DNA from: Agrypnia vestita | Taxonomy: Eukaryota; Arthropoda; Insecta; Trichoptera; Phryganeidae | NCBI GenBank assembly: GCA_016648135.1 | Contig: JADDOH010000132.1 | Location: forward strand, 620,001-684,000 | Direction of reading: 5' to 3' | Length of the DNA: 64,000 nt | In this document: piece by piece, positions 1 to 13,300 of the stretch | Layout: the number at the start of each line of letters is the position of its first letter | Numbering within the stretch: the stretch's first letter is position 1 | Translations under genes and position numbers: made by a program | Notes under the pieces: model-generated | What the model was told of the DNA's origin: nothing | Database searches by the model: none | What the model saw: the letters and a program-made list of their open reading frames with translations, nothing else

Positions 1-810
1 ACATCACGGATCTTTATTGTTCGATGGCAAACAATAAATAATACATTCATGTATGGGCAAGCCCTGTGGGCACCATGCGCTAACACCAATTTTTCTACGT
101 ACAATAAATACACGTAGAAAATTCTCGGTCACCAGAAAGGGTTCGAGCGCCAACGCTGGTGCCGGAGCCCCCAAACCTATGGGGTATGTATATTAATTGC
201 TAGGGCTGATTGGTCCCGGCGCACGGTGATCAATTTGTATGAACGTTAGTTGGAAACGAGGATTAATTTTACGGTCATGAAAATTTTAAAAATCTATTTA
301 TTTAACAAAGTACATGTTATATTAAACGGAAATTATTAATGAAAAAATAAATTGATTATCGCATAGATTTGACAACAGTGTAAAGTGCCTGCACACGCTG
401 CCTGGTCGTGATTTCAGTCAGTACCGTTCGAGTCAGCGTCGAGTGTAGTCGCGAATTTGAAACTTTAGCAAACATATAATGAAAAGTGTGAAATATGGAA
501 AACATTGTGGAAGGTGGGATTTATGACATAAATAATATTCAAAATATTTTTGAAATGTTTTTGATACAATGAAATATGCTGTCACAAAAGTATTTTTTCC
601 ATGATTTTACATGAAACTTAACATTTTTTTTTAAAACGACCTTCGAATTCATAGCACCAATCTTTCAGTAAATAACGTATTTAGTAACATTTGCATATTT
701 TTGCATATTATAAAGATATTAATTTTTTGCAGAGAGCCGAAAAGTACTGACATGACGCGAACTTTTTAAACTGTTCATAAGAAGAACGCGAGGTATTTCA
801 AAAGAAATGA
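1..810. other. no gene recognised
   Basis: AT-rich except for a GC-richer islet at 100-240 (cgagcgccaacgctggtgcc) with a short inverted pair (ttctacgt / acgtagaa at about 94-120). On the minus strand this should be the receptor's last intron. Confidence 0.5.
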
Positions 811-1112
811 TACTATGAAAATGATATCCCTATAGGCCAGTTATCAGAAGATGCTCAAGAAGTGAGGCACAAAGAATATAGAAAATATACAGAGCACAAT
901 ACTCGAAAAATCTCTAGACTCAACACCAATGAAGATTTGTTTAATATTTCTTCAGATCCCATAATTAATTATCATAAGTATTAGGAAACTCCCATTAAAA
1001 AAACAAGCATTCTCCCCAAAGATTTTTTATCGTTATTAAGTATTCCAACAATAATAGATTCCAAAAGAAGACTACAATTTAATGACGCTACTTTAGACTT
1101 TAATAATAAATG
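811..1112 (+). pseudogene. transposon-derived protein fragment with one internal stop
   Basis: One frame reads ENDIPIGQLSEDAQEVRHKE, then TRKISRLNTNEDLFNISSDP, a TAG stop near 979, and then about 40 more codons (ETPIKKTSILPKDFLSLLS). Pattern and wording resemble the C-terminal tail of a protein encoded by a widespread arthropod DNA transposon, which I recognise but cannot name. It lies left of nAChR exon 10, in the presumed last intron. Confidence 0.5.
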
Positions 1113-2084
1113 AATTTTTATTATATTTTTATTTTATGTTGTAATTTAATTTATTGTCGATAAATATTTGTTAAGTAAACATATGCTTTGCTGTTTTTTT
1201 GTATTTGTTTTACTATTCACAGAAAAAATATAATTAACACAGTATACGTTAGTCAATTTGATGAAATATACTATATCTCAGGTGTCGTATATCACTAACT
1301 ATAGAACAAAAAAATTTAAAGATACACTTTCAACCATTACTAGGTATTATATAATATAAAATATCATTTTCTACATGTGTGAAATTCATAAAAACTAATT
1401 TCCAACTAAATGATGTAAAACACTGTTTTACATCGCAAGATTATTATTATAAGAAATTTATATTTGTAAATATTCAAATACGTATTCACGTCATTTTTAG
1501 ATATTTTAATTATTATCACTTTGCTTGTTACAAATTAAAATTCTAGATTGTAACTCTTTACCGTGATTATTTTTACACATTTATTTTTTATTCCTGCTTG
1601 TTTTATTTTTTTGTGCTTATTTTATTTATTTTTTTATCAAATTACATTCCTTCTTGTTCGTTCTTTTTATTTCTCTTTATTCTATTTTTTAAATTTAATT
1701 TCAACTTGCCACTTCTTTATCCATATTCATATCCTTTGCATTTATTTCCATTTCTCTTCCTTTTTTTCTTGCTTCTTGTATTTTTTACTGTATGCACTTT
1801 CCTTCAAAATTAATATAAGATATCGATCTAAGATGGTAATAAAATGATTATAAAATTATTAAATGATTTTAAAAAAAGGCTACCTACCTCAGAACAGGTA
1901 TTTCTCTATGTCTAGAGAAACGATATTTAATTTTGTCCTGTGTGTAATCGATTGTTTTCGATCGACTACTATCTTTTCATTTCGGAGGAGTGACTACCTA
2001 GTTTAACTGTCTCCACGGTATTTCCTCACATATATGTATATCACTGCATTGTTTTGAATCGTATAGTTTGCTTTTGATGACAGT

Positions 2085-2260
2085 AAAGCGGTTTTTTGTG
2101 GACGCCCCCACGCGCCGCTTGCCCTCTTATGAGATTAAGTAGCGCGGGGACCACCACTGGGATGACCACTTTAGCATTAAAAAAATGCTGAATAGGCGGG
2201 CGAAAGTGTAGGGCAGGTATAGGAGCTATTTTTCATAAAACGGCCTTGGGTGTATGGTGT
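2085..2260 (+). repeat. dispersed repeat shared with 26560-26720 (inverted)
   Basis: tagcattaaaaaaatgctga, gcgaaagtgtagggcaggta and ataaaacggccttgggtgta match in order the reverse complement of 26560-26720. Probably a LINE UTR. The open frames here are by-products. Confidence 0.5.
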
Positions 2261-3196
2261 GTCTTCACTGTATGTTAAATCAATATGTGAGCAACGATGT
2301 ACACGTATCACGTATATATTTTCACCCGATTCAAACAGGATTGAGCTCGAAATCGATTCAGGGTTCCACGAGATTAAATTCAACAAAGGTGCGATTGGGT
2401 CATTGTTCTATCCATTCCCGGCACGCAAATACACGTAGATGTTCCAATTAGTGTAGACGAGAATGTTGATTTGAGAAGGATCTGAACCATTTAATGAATT
2501 GCGCTGTCACTATTCATACAGCGTATATTCAGGTCTAAACAAAATGTTCGCATTCTAACAAAAATCCAAAAACTGTTTTATGATACATGATTTATTATTT
2601 ATATTTCCAAGAATAATTGCACCCATTTTCAATGAACTGGATGTTATCAAGAAAGTTTTGCCACTTTTTTTTCTGTCATGATTTAATTTAAATGTTGACA
2701 AATCATAATTTAACAAGGAGTTACGAGATTAATATTGTTAAAAAACATTTCAAGTCTAATCAATTTGTATTGTGTGGAATAGGAGTTGACATATTCTTCA
2801 TACACCTTTCTGTTTATGAATTCTGTTACACATTTCTTTTATTTTGCAAGTACCTAATTATAAAATTAGATTGTTCCGATTAAAAAAATCAAATGCGAAG
2901 CACTTTGTTGCCAACCGATTACAAGCTTACTAATGTATACGCGATTATGCTGGAATTTCATGTAGCGACATTTCGGCATTCGTACTGACTCCATAAGTTC
3001 GTGCATACTTGACCCAATATTGTGTTTCAAAAGTGTCTTGCCGACAAAATAATTTAGGAAGATACATAAGTCAAACAGTGTTGTGTTCTTATGAAAATAC
3101 TTATTATAAAAAGATTAGGCACATCATTTTTGCATTAATCTACAATCAGGTTAATGCTTAATTGCATCAAAGGGAGTATATAAATATAAATTATAA

Positions 3197-3243
3197 AACT
3201 CCTCCCATAAGCTCGAGCTATTGGCTCGTATTATGGGGAGTTT
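3197..3243. repeat. short inverted repeat
   Basis: aaactcctcccataa and tattatggggagttt pair with one bulge around gctcgagctattggctcg. No gene around it. Confidence 0.5.
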
Positions 3244-3309
3244 AATGCCTTTAAAATGTAAAAAACATTATTATGTATGTACTGTGTACATAAATATAAT
3301 AAATAAATA

Positions 3310-3545
3310 AATATATAGGGGCTGGAATGCAAAGAAGGACAGTAAATTGTCACTCATCATCAAGCCTCCACAGCAAGCCGACAGCCGGCCTTGCTACTCT
3401 CTCTCATCTCGGGAGGAACTCCCGTCGCACATTTTCTCAGTTTTTAGGCTGTTGTTTTACTTGCACACCTTCACTTGCTTCCGGAGCTTATCTCCGGGGA
3501 GAAATAAACATCCGAACAGACACGCAACATTCTTGCATTCAACGC
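3310..3545 (+). repeat. dispersed repeat fragment, part shared with 62275
   Basis: cacttgcttccggagcttat then ctccggggagaaata matches cacttgctctcggagcatat at 62290. Both are GC-richer islets without a usable frame; origin unknown. Confidence 0.4.
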
Positions 3546-4278
3546 CATCACCACTTGCCCATTCCCTAAAAACTCATTTATATTATTATCATTTTGTGCC
3601 AATAGAGTAAAAGTCTAGCGGATTAAAGTTTATCTTTATCTTTAATGGCATTTTCTGCTGTGATTGAATTTTTTTCATAAATAGTTATCGAGGTATTCGA
3701 AAGGCTAAAAGTTGTCATAAAGCGAGAAGGGTCATCTTTAATCTCATCTTAATCAGTGCTGCTTATTTATTACGCGTTTCCTTTCACTGAAGTTTTTATT
3801 TCGTTGTTTCCAACAGTAGCAGGACGTCCTTGACACATTTCATCTTTATGACTTAATTCTGCATCCCTAAACTTTTCGAACCAACTCCCTAATGCTCTTT
3901 CAGAAGTGGTTTCTTCACTCATTACTCATTATTAATTTATTATAAGTAATTTTGCAATTGCATTTATTCACATGCAATTGACTAATTACGTGTTTTCAAT
4001 AAATTGCACGTAATTATGCTCTTTTAAATACCATTTCTGAAAAATATATATTATGGTTTGCGAATTAAATGCCTCTCTCAAACAACAAGTTAGTAAGATA
4101 TTGCTCCACGAAAACAAGTTAATGCATATTTCGTTGTAAAGAACAATCTGATAGCTTTGGCCCATTTTACAAAAAAAAAAATGTCATAATTAAAACTATT
4201 TCACCCCTATAGTATTCGAAAAATATTTTTGCAAATTGGTCAAGTAATTGTGTGTTATGTAATGAAAAGATATACAAC

Positions 4279-4391
4279 CTCGTTATCCTTGTCAGCATCC
4301 TTGATGTGCTGAGCGATGAACCGCACTCCTCGCAGAGCTGCCTGGACTTCGGGTGACATGATTCTGGGCAGCATGTTTTCCGATTCAGCCA
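4279..4391 (-). CDS. nAChRalpha8: nAChR exon 10: MA helix before TM4
   Basis: It encodes residues 433-470: [20 protein letters not shown] followed by [17 protein letters not shown]. The last part is the amphipathic MA helix that lines the cytoplasmic vestibule just before TM4. The acceptor is atccgcag. The donor is GTTGTA at 4278, a weak match to the consensus, and phase is 0. The expected continuation (an EDWK-type start of TM4) was not found in positions 1-4278 on this strand, so the final exon should lie outside the window. Confidence 0.93.
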
Positions 4392-7300
4392 CTGCGGATT
4401 GTAATATATTCATTAATGTCTTTAAATATTATCCAGGCTCGCAAAGAAAATGTTAAGAAAATCGTACTCATTTAAAAAAATCATAGGTTTCAGGTTTAGA
4501 GTTACATTTAGATTTGTGATCTATTTTATGAACAAGAATTACAGGTGATTGTTAGTTATAGTAATAGTTATAGTTGTAGTAATAGTTATAGTAGTAGTAA
4601 TAGTTATAGTTATAGTAATAGTTAGTTATAGTTAGTTATATTGTAATAGTTATAGTGAAATATGACTAAACAAGAGAAAATCTTCTAAACAAAGGCGATA
4701 AGAAAATATGTTTAAAAAAATTATTTAAATTAAATAATTAATGCTTTTTTTAACCACGATTAATTTTTATCAACCCTCTTCTTTTTACTCCCTTCTTTCT
4801 ACAAACCACAGACAAAACTCATATTTATGGCGAACTTGCAAAAAATTCAATGCACTCACAAAAAGTATAATTTACTGTTTTTTTTTAATTTACTGAGCCA
4901 TTCTTCAAATAAAATATATGTTATTATTTTACAATATATTAATTATATCTATTTTTATTAATATAAAATCAAATCACCCAAATAGGATATTTTGTCACTA
5001 CCAGTGAAAACCTAAAATTGTCTTTTATGTTTCCCATTCTTTGTATTTACTTAATTATTGTAAGCTATTAGTTTTCCGAACAAATGTAATTAAATAAATT
5101 ACAACAATATTCTCAATAAAAATTAATCATGGTTTAAACAAAGTCTTTATATTTTCATCGATTCAATTCAATAAAATTATGCTCTCTGAAAAAAATCATT
5201 CGTATTACAGATTACTTAATGCACAAATATACTCTTGAAAACTCACCTGATGAACGAGGCATGTGGGAAACTGGTCTGGAGTCATCGTCAGACCCCCGCC
5301 CGAAAGCCTGTCCGACAGAATCGAAGCCTTCCTGCCCGCTCTTGTAATCTGGCGTGAAGGGGTCACTGAGGCTCTCGCGACTAAAAAAAGAAAAGTTTAA
5401 AAAAAATTTAAATAATCATTAAATTTTTAATAAATTGTGGCAACACCAGGTTTTGTAAAGATTAAACTAAATTCTGTGTAAACATACCAACACGGCGTAT
5501 GAACAAAATACATAAAAATTTTAAACTTTACTTGAGTATTATTCTAAGTACCTAATTTTCCAACTAACTGGTGGTCAATGTTTCGATCCCTGTTCCAGGA
5601 TATCAGCAACTTAGTCTTAGTCTTATTTTCATAGTATAAGCGTTCAGCCTTGTTTGAAAATAGTAAGAATATTGAGGCGACACGTATTCCATTATCTTTA
5701 TTTATTTATTTTTAAGTTACCAGAATTCAAAGAATAACACACTCCTTAGTCCTGACATTCCGTTCATACTCCGTTAACATTATACATATCCTGCTGTTGA
5801 TTATTGAAGTTTCTAACAGATTCACCCATATCTTTATATTTCATTCAGAATGCTTAGAATAGTACAGAAACAAATTAAAATTTTGCTTTTGTTTATTTTA
5901 TTTTTGGGAAACATCCGGTACAATTTAAAAAAATTATATCATATCAAAAAAAAATCTTTTAGCATGACCAGTGAAGTTTCCTCGAAGCTGGTAAAAAAAA
6001 ACTTAAAAAAAACAAAGATTAATAATATGTGATAAATAATAAATATTTCAAAGATTTAAATTATTATAATGCATAAAATGGGAGGGGTGGGAAGAGGGAG
6101 GGAATGGGATTCAATTAAACAAGTACCAAATTTATTTCAATAATCATAAATGAGATTACGGAGTTTTATTTTAAATAAAAGAAAATTGTCAGTAAAAATG
6201 TCTAGATTATTTGTAGAATTTAACATATTGTATTTTGAGGTGGAACGAGTTACAAAGCAGTTTTTTAAGTAGTTAGTCCTGCCAAAGTTTGGGTAAAATA
6301 AATTATTTGAACGCGTTGAGTATGTAGGACACCTTAAACCTATTTGCTCTAATAAATAGGGTGAGTCAACCAAGTTATTCAAGATTTTATAAAGATAACA
6401 CAGATCTTGTATGCACCTTCGATATGATAGAGGAGGGATTTTATGGTAACACTCGCTTTCTGTGTATGAGTTGAATTCAAAACGGGAACGGAAATTTAAA
6501 ATATTGAGAAATTTGTGTTGGATATTTTCAAGTCGCTCACTGTATGTAGAATAATGAGTGTTCCAGACTACTGATCCAAACTCTAGTTGACTGCGTACAA
6601 ATGAAAAATATAAAGTGATTAATGTATACTGTGATTGAAATGGGTTTGTCGTTCTGGCAATGAAACCAAGGAGTCGATATGCTTTAGCAATTACCGATTC
6701 CATATGTGGGATGAATGTTAATTTAGAATCTAAGATGACACCGAGATCCCTCACCTGAGTGCAGATGTTGAGTTGCTTATTGTTGAGATGATAATTATAG
6801 GATAAATTTTTTCTTTTTTTGGAGAATGAAACTTTAACGTTAGCTTTAACTACTTGTTATTATATTTTTAAATATTTAAATATTTGCATAGATATGTTTA
6901 CTTTTTCTGTCATTTAATGTGAAAAAATTAGGTTACACTTTATATTTTTTTATTTTCTAATATATACCGCACTAAGACCACCAAATATATAATTAGATAT
7001 AAATTACTTTGTACATAACCTTTTGCAAGGACTGGTTCCAATATGTTTGAATTGTTTAAAAAAATTACAAAATTAAAGGTCAGACAAATCCTATTTTATT
7101 ACAAGAAGATACCTTTACATAAGAGATTAAGTTAGAAATATTAAAAAATCTTAAAAAACAACGTCTTTTGTAAAAAATCGTTTTTGTCTACTAGAAGATT
7201 TAATTAATCATTTTTTTTAATAATGATGCGAACATGGAATACGTTTACGAATACGGAATACGAATACCATTACACTTAAGAGACACTTTTTTTATCACAC

Positions 7301-10300
7301 CTGACAATTTTTTGGACACTAGTCGCGAAAAATCAAATAATCGTGAAGTACCAATAAATTTTCTGCGACATTTCAACAATGTCTAATAGCATTTCATCGA
7401 AGTATTCCGAATATGTTTACATAATCAAATTTTCGAGAAACTTTCCGTTAAGGTATGTCTGAGTACCATATTTTTCGTTTTCAATTTTCTTTTTATGTGA
7501 ATATATTGCTTTCAAGGATTTTAATTTTTGAGAAGGTCCTTTGGGTATTTGTGTTAAAGTCTCCACACATATTATGTGAATATTATTAAATCTTGCTTTT
7601 CCCACTCGGCTCTCCACTCTTCAACCGAGGTTCTTTTGACGCTTTTCTTGTGACGGGTCAGGGGATGAAAACAATTATGTAACTTGTAACACGGGTTTCC
7701 CCTTGACAATCCCCAGGGAATAAAAAGCCTTCATTTTTTGTGTTAATTCCTTTTAAAAGGATTTTCACTTCTCGTGGCGAATATTTGAAGGATGCACTTT
7801 TCTAAAAATTCAACACTACAAAATTGTTATTTGGTAAAAATATTTATTATAAATTTTACGTATTGCACCTTCATTCTACTTCTATTATATTAAAAAAATG
7901 ATATTATTTAAAATGTGATTGTTTTTCAAACACTTATAAATAAATTGGGAACAAAGAATTGTACATTATTGTTGATTTGTTTTCTAAACAAATATAATCT
8001 GTCAAATATCTATATTTCCACGTATGGCGACAATCACAGACCAGCAAAATATATAGACATCAACTAAGATGAATTTCTTGATTCACGGTCTGATTCCACG
8101 ACTGGTTCCAAAACATTTAACTTATTTTTAAAAATTACTTCGAGAATATAAATTATAAAAGAGTAAAAAAAAATTGTTTTAAAAAGTACAATATTTTAAA
8201 TAAATTAGTCACGCTTTTTTACAAAAAGACATTTTAACTTGAACAGACTCGGTTTGGAACGAAATTTTTTAATATTAGGTCCTTACATATGAAATTGGCG
8301 TTTAGTATGGGAGGAACATAAAGCCGATTTTTTTTTATTATAATATATTTATTTAATCAAAGTATGTACCATTGCTATCTATGCACTTTTACCTTCTCAT
8401 AGGTAGTTCATCGATCCCTTTACTAAAAGAACCATTCGGACGGGAATCAATAAAATCTTTGACGGCGGTTTGGACTGCCCCATCGGAGTTGAATTTTTTC
8501 CTTTGCAAGAAGTTATCCAAATTTCGAAAAAAATGGTATTCTGTTGGGGCAAGGTCCGGAGAGTACGGTGGATGTCTTAGACATTCCAATTAAAGCTCCT
8601 CTAATTTGGTAGCCGTCTGTGCAGTGTGTGGTCTAGCGTTATCATGAAGCAGCAGTGGCCTAGAGCGATTAACCAGCTTCGGTTGTTTAGCAGCTAACTT
8701 TTCCATCATGGTTTTCAGTTGCTGACAATAGACATCTGCCGTAATCGTCTGGCCAGATTTAAGAAAGCTGTAGTGAACGACACCAGCACTAGTCCACCAA
8801 ACGCTCACAAGTAACTTTTTTGGAGTCAATTTTCGCATGGGGCATGGTTTGGCTGGTTCGGCAGGGTTCAGCCATTGCGATGAGCGCTTCCGATTATCGT
8901 ACAGGATCCACTTTTCATCACAGGTAATGATTCGATTTAAAATCCCTTCATTATTGTGCCGGTTGAGTAATGCAACGCAGCAGTCAACGCGCGTTTGTTG
9001 ATTTGCTTCACTCAATTTGTGAGGTACCCACCGTTCAAGCTTTTTCACCTAACCAATTTGCTTCAAGTGGATTAAAACAGCTTTATCACTAACACCGCAG
9101 CCTGCAGCTAACTCAGATGTGGTTTGCGATGGATACGCTTCCACAATAGCCTTCAATTCTTCATTATCAACTTTGGTCTCCGGCCGTCCACGGGGCTTGT
9201 TCTGCAGGTCGAAATTTCCAGAACGAAAACGTTGGAACCAAAAACGCACTGTGTTTTCTTTTGCGACACCGTCGCCATACACATCATTAATCCTTCGAGC
9301 CGTTTCTGCAACACTGGTGCCACGGTGGAACTCGTACTCGTAAATAACGCGATATTTCAAGTTTTTCATTTTGTAAACTGAGTGACGCAAAGAAAAAAAC
9401 AATTGAGGAAAAAACAAATGAATTATAATTTTCAAAACACAAATACATGAGTAAATAGCTGTATAAATTTGGATTTGGAATTCCTAACCAAAAAGAAGAT
9501 ATTTGAGATCAAATTTGCTAGTACGGAAAAACTTCAATTTCATATGTAAGGACCTAATATTTTAAAAATCAACGTCTAATGTTAAAAAAGTACGTTTTTT
9601 TTTGTTTGTTATAAATGTGACTTAGATATACGTGAGGGGAGACATACGTTCGCTATGTCCAAATAAAATCCAGTAGGTATTGTGTTCTTAAAAAATTTTA
9701 TCATTGTGAAAATATTTTTATTTTCTTCTTTTAAGATCTCGTGGGACCCGAAAGCCCATTATCATAGTCGTGTCGTAAGAGAATGCCCTTCATCCCTTAC
9801 CATCTACGTTGTGGTCCAGTCTGCCAGACACTCCCCTGTAGTTTGAAGGTCCGTCTAGACCTCTGCCCATCTAGGTCTTCGGTCTTGTCCCTGTTGGCTA
9901 GTGTAAGAAGGCTTTATGCGTATTACGGGACTTCTTTCCCGCCTACATAAGTCCTTGGCTTTTAAATTTCACGTATCATAAAGTTCTATGAATAGATTTT
10001 CTCTCGAGGCAAAAAAATTAAGTCGGGTCAATATTGTACAAAAACTATTCTAATTCAAAAAGCACTCCTTTAGTTAGACGAAGGTTTGACCTTACCTGAG
10101 ACAATAAAATGTTGGTTTGACCTTACCTGAGACAGTAAAATGTTGGTTTGACCTTACCTGAGACAATAAAATGTTGGTTTGACCTTACCTGAGGTCTATT
10201 TCATTGGTGTATCCGTTGGACATGAACGTGTCGTCGTAGTCTGGAAGCGTGTACTTGGTTCTGCGCATCATCAAGATCTTGGGCATGAAGTGCAAGAACA

Positions 10301-13300
10301 GCTTCTTCACCCAGTTCGGCATGTTGTGCGTTGATGGAGATCTGGGAAAAAAATCAGTATCACAATTTGTTGGCTATGTTTTCCGCAATATTTAAAAATA
10401 TTTTTAAAACTTATGTTTTAATATTAGTATGAATATTGCATGTTGATTTTTCAAACTAATGCACTGTGTTTAATTATCAGAGGACTCAAAATCTTTACCT
10501 TTTATTCTAATGGTTTGCGTTCTGACTAAAAGTTACTCAACCACGTTAGGAAATGCTACAAATACATACTGTCACGTGTCGTGGCTGCGGGGGGAATTAA
10601 TGAAAACGCTGGAATTTAATAACGTATTTTTTAATTACTGATCAATTGATAAATCAAACGTACAAAGTCGCTTAACAGTATTTTGACTTAACGCTATTAT
10701 TTAAGTTAAACTATTTCGTAAATAGACACTATAATCGCTTTATCACTTTATTCACTAGAACATTCCATTCAATTTCCGCACGTATTATTCGCTCCCGTTT
10801 ATTTCGTTACGTAAAAACTTTCCAGATTATTCGCTGTCGAATTCCAGCTTGCGGCTGCCTACGCTTTGGTTTCGCTGTCAATCGCACAACAACCATTACT
10901 CCCGTGCGTGGTTATTTATCCTATAGAGGTCTTTGAATATAGAAAAACTCTTTTTACGTCAGCACCAAGCAAAGTCTTGTTAATCGAATACTATAAACAT
11001 GTGAATCAATTCTGAATATTTCGTATAACATACATAATGCGAAAAAAATATAAGTGAGTTTAAGTTATACCTACCAGAGAGGAAAAGTATCAAAAAATAA
11101 AAATTAATTGCACAGAGAAGTGATAACTTGACTTTTTCGATTCATGTTGTAATTTTTGATAACCGGCGATTTCTTCGTCCAAGTAATGACGAATTTCAGC
11201 GCTTTCTTCCATATTCGGATAAGCCTCGACAAAAATTTCTTTTGGGTTCATAGCTGTCCGAGTATTCGTGAATTAGATTTTTCTGTATGTCTTTCTAATT
11301 GATTAAATAAATGAATTTTATTTTATAATTATAAGTATATTATAAATTATATTATTTTATAATTTATAATGTAGCATGTAATTATGTCTCTAACACAGAG
11401 TTTTCTATAGCATTGAAATTAATATTAATAAACAATCGCACAAAATTATTTCTGGTGTCATCAAATGCTTAATCACTGCCGTTGGATCGTCAATCGGAAC
11501 AATTATTAGACACACGACACCTCCCACGGGCCCTCGTAATGTGAATACCCCAAGACGAGGTGTTCAGAGTATCCACATTATATTGCAAATCATATTACGT
11601 ATCGGATCGCCGGACACAAGAACCTTAGACCGCAGGAGACCCCGTTATTTGATTAACAATTTCCCAACGCCGTGTCCGCAGGCGTCCAACTACAGCGCCG
11701 CCATTTATCAGGTCCTGAATTTCAGAATTACCATTTTCTTATATGTATTTGACAAAGGCTGATCGACGCCGATCGCGTGTTTCTTGCAAATAAACAACAG
11801 GGAAAAATTATTTAACGCACCCGAGTATTTATAAAAAAAAATTGCATGGTTTCAATTTATTTCAATGCCATCTAAAAATATTTATTTCATACTTTCCGAT
11901 GGAGGGAATATATTATTTCGTTGTTGAGTGTGACAAGCCATCAGCGCGCGACTCATGTTTTGTTACTAATTATTATTATACTATCTGTACCCCGTCAAAA
12001 ATGACAGAACGTTGGTTTGCGTCTTTGCTATGAGCCGTAGTTTATATTTTTAGTATATTTTTTGCGGTCCACCGAGAGGCGGTTGTAGCAGCATGCGTAG
12101 AGCAGCCAGTTCGGGTTTGCCGGCCCATCTCCGGCCGTTTAATTTGTTTTTTTTCCTGAATTCGAATGAAATTATGGACGTTACACGAAATGATGGAAAG
12201 ACAGACCGACAGACAGACAGACGGACGGACAGAGGGACAAACAACGAAATTATTATGTTTGAGATCCCTTGATTTTTCATACGTATAGCGCTAGTAAATA
12301 AATTTCAAAACTGTAAAGTCCCAACCAGTAGATACTTACACGCATATAAGTATATCCATTCCTATTTTCTTGTGTATTTTTATTTTATTATTTTAGTTTA
12401 TGTATTTTCGTTTCTGTTAATTTGTATGTTCCTAAATACTCTTCCTTTCGTGTGAATAGTGTTTTCTTGCTTCATTTACGCTTTGTGCTATACTAAATGT
12501 GATTTTTTTCAAAGAGATGCAAACACGGAAAACTTTTAAATCAATATTCTTACATGTTCAAACTAAGCTTAACGCTGTATTTAATTTATTATTTTATAGT
12601 TTCATGTAAAACATACGTGAAATTACAAAAAAATTGATAACCGTTTTTTCCGTTTGCCTTTGTCTTAAAATTATTAACGCTCTGTAAAATATAAAATAAA
12701 AATAGGATATCAAAAGTCAAAACTTTGAAAGTTTATTTAAGTCTATCGCGAATTGAAATTTCGCAAGCATTATAGTGGGATATGGCAAACAAGTGGAAAT
12801 TATCGAATCTTGTTGGATCAACAAATGTACAGTTTACACACATGATGCGTACATTGTTAGAAACGCCAACTAAACGGATTATAGTAATGCGATATCTCGA
12901 TCGTTACAATGTAACATGGGACAGTACAACGCATAATGCAAACAGTCGAGATATGTTCGATTTTCATCTCAAACAGTACATTTTACTACGTTAACAAATA
13001 ATTGGCACCGATGCACAATTTATAGCAGAATAGAATTATATTCAGGGTGTTTCACACATCGTTCACAGTTCTTCAGTGAGTTGAAGATATGCAGAATATG
13101 ACTTTAAAATGTTCATACACTTCAACAGCTAGAAATGTCAATAGTTAGTGAAATAAGCGACATCAAAAATCGAATTTTCGCAATACTTCTTTATTATTTT
13201 CTGTAAAATATTGGACAATATTTAAAGTAAAATATATCATTATTCGCTGTTCCCGTGCGGCTTCGCACGCGTAGATTTTTAGTAACTTGTAGTCATATTT

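Larger units (their letters stand above)
1113..4278. other. presumed last intron of the receptor, mostly featureless
   Basis: AT-rich and repeat-bearing (see 2085, 3197 and 3310). The open frames at 1563-1847 are T-rich low complexity. I searched the minus strand for an EDWK-type TM4 exon and saw none. Confidence 0.5.

Noticed and set aside
1563..1847. 94-codon open frame on the plus strand
   Set aside because: Made almost wholly of Phe, Leu, Ile and Tyr from a T-rich tract; no motif, and overlapping frames are equally open.
8389..9435. Three separate host genes
   Set aside because: They are one mariner transposase frame interrupted by stops, bounded by inverted repeats and TA duplications.
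10084..10194. Short direct repeats resembling a CRISPR array
   Set aside because: The units are contiguous with no spacers, the DNA is eukaryotic, and the unit is explained by duplication of the splice donor.
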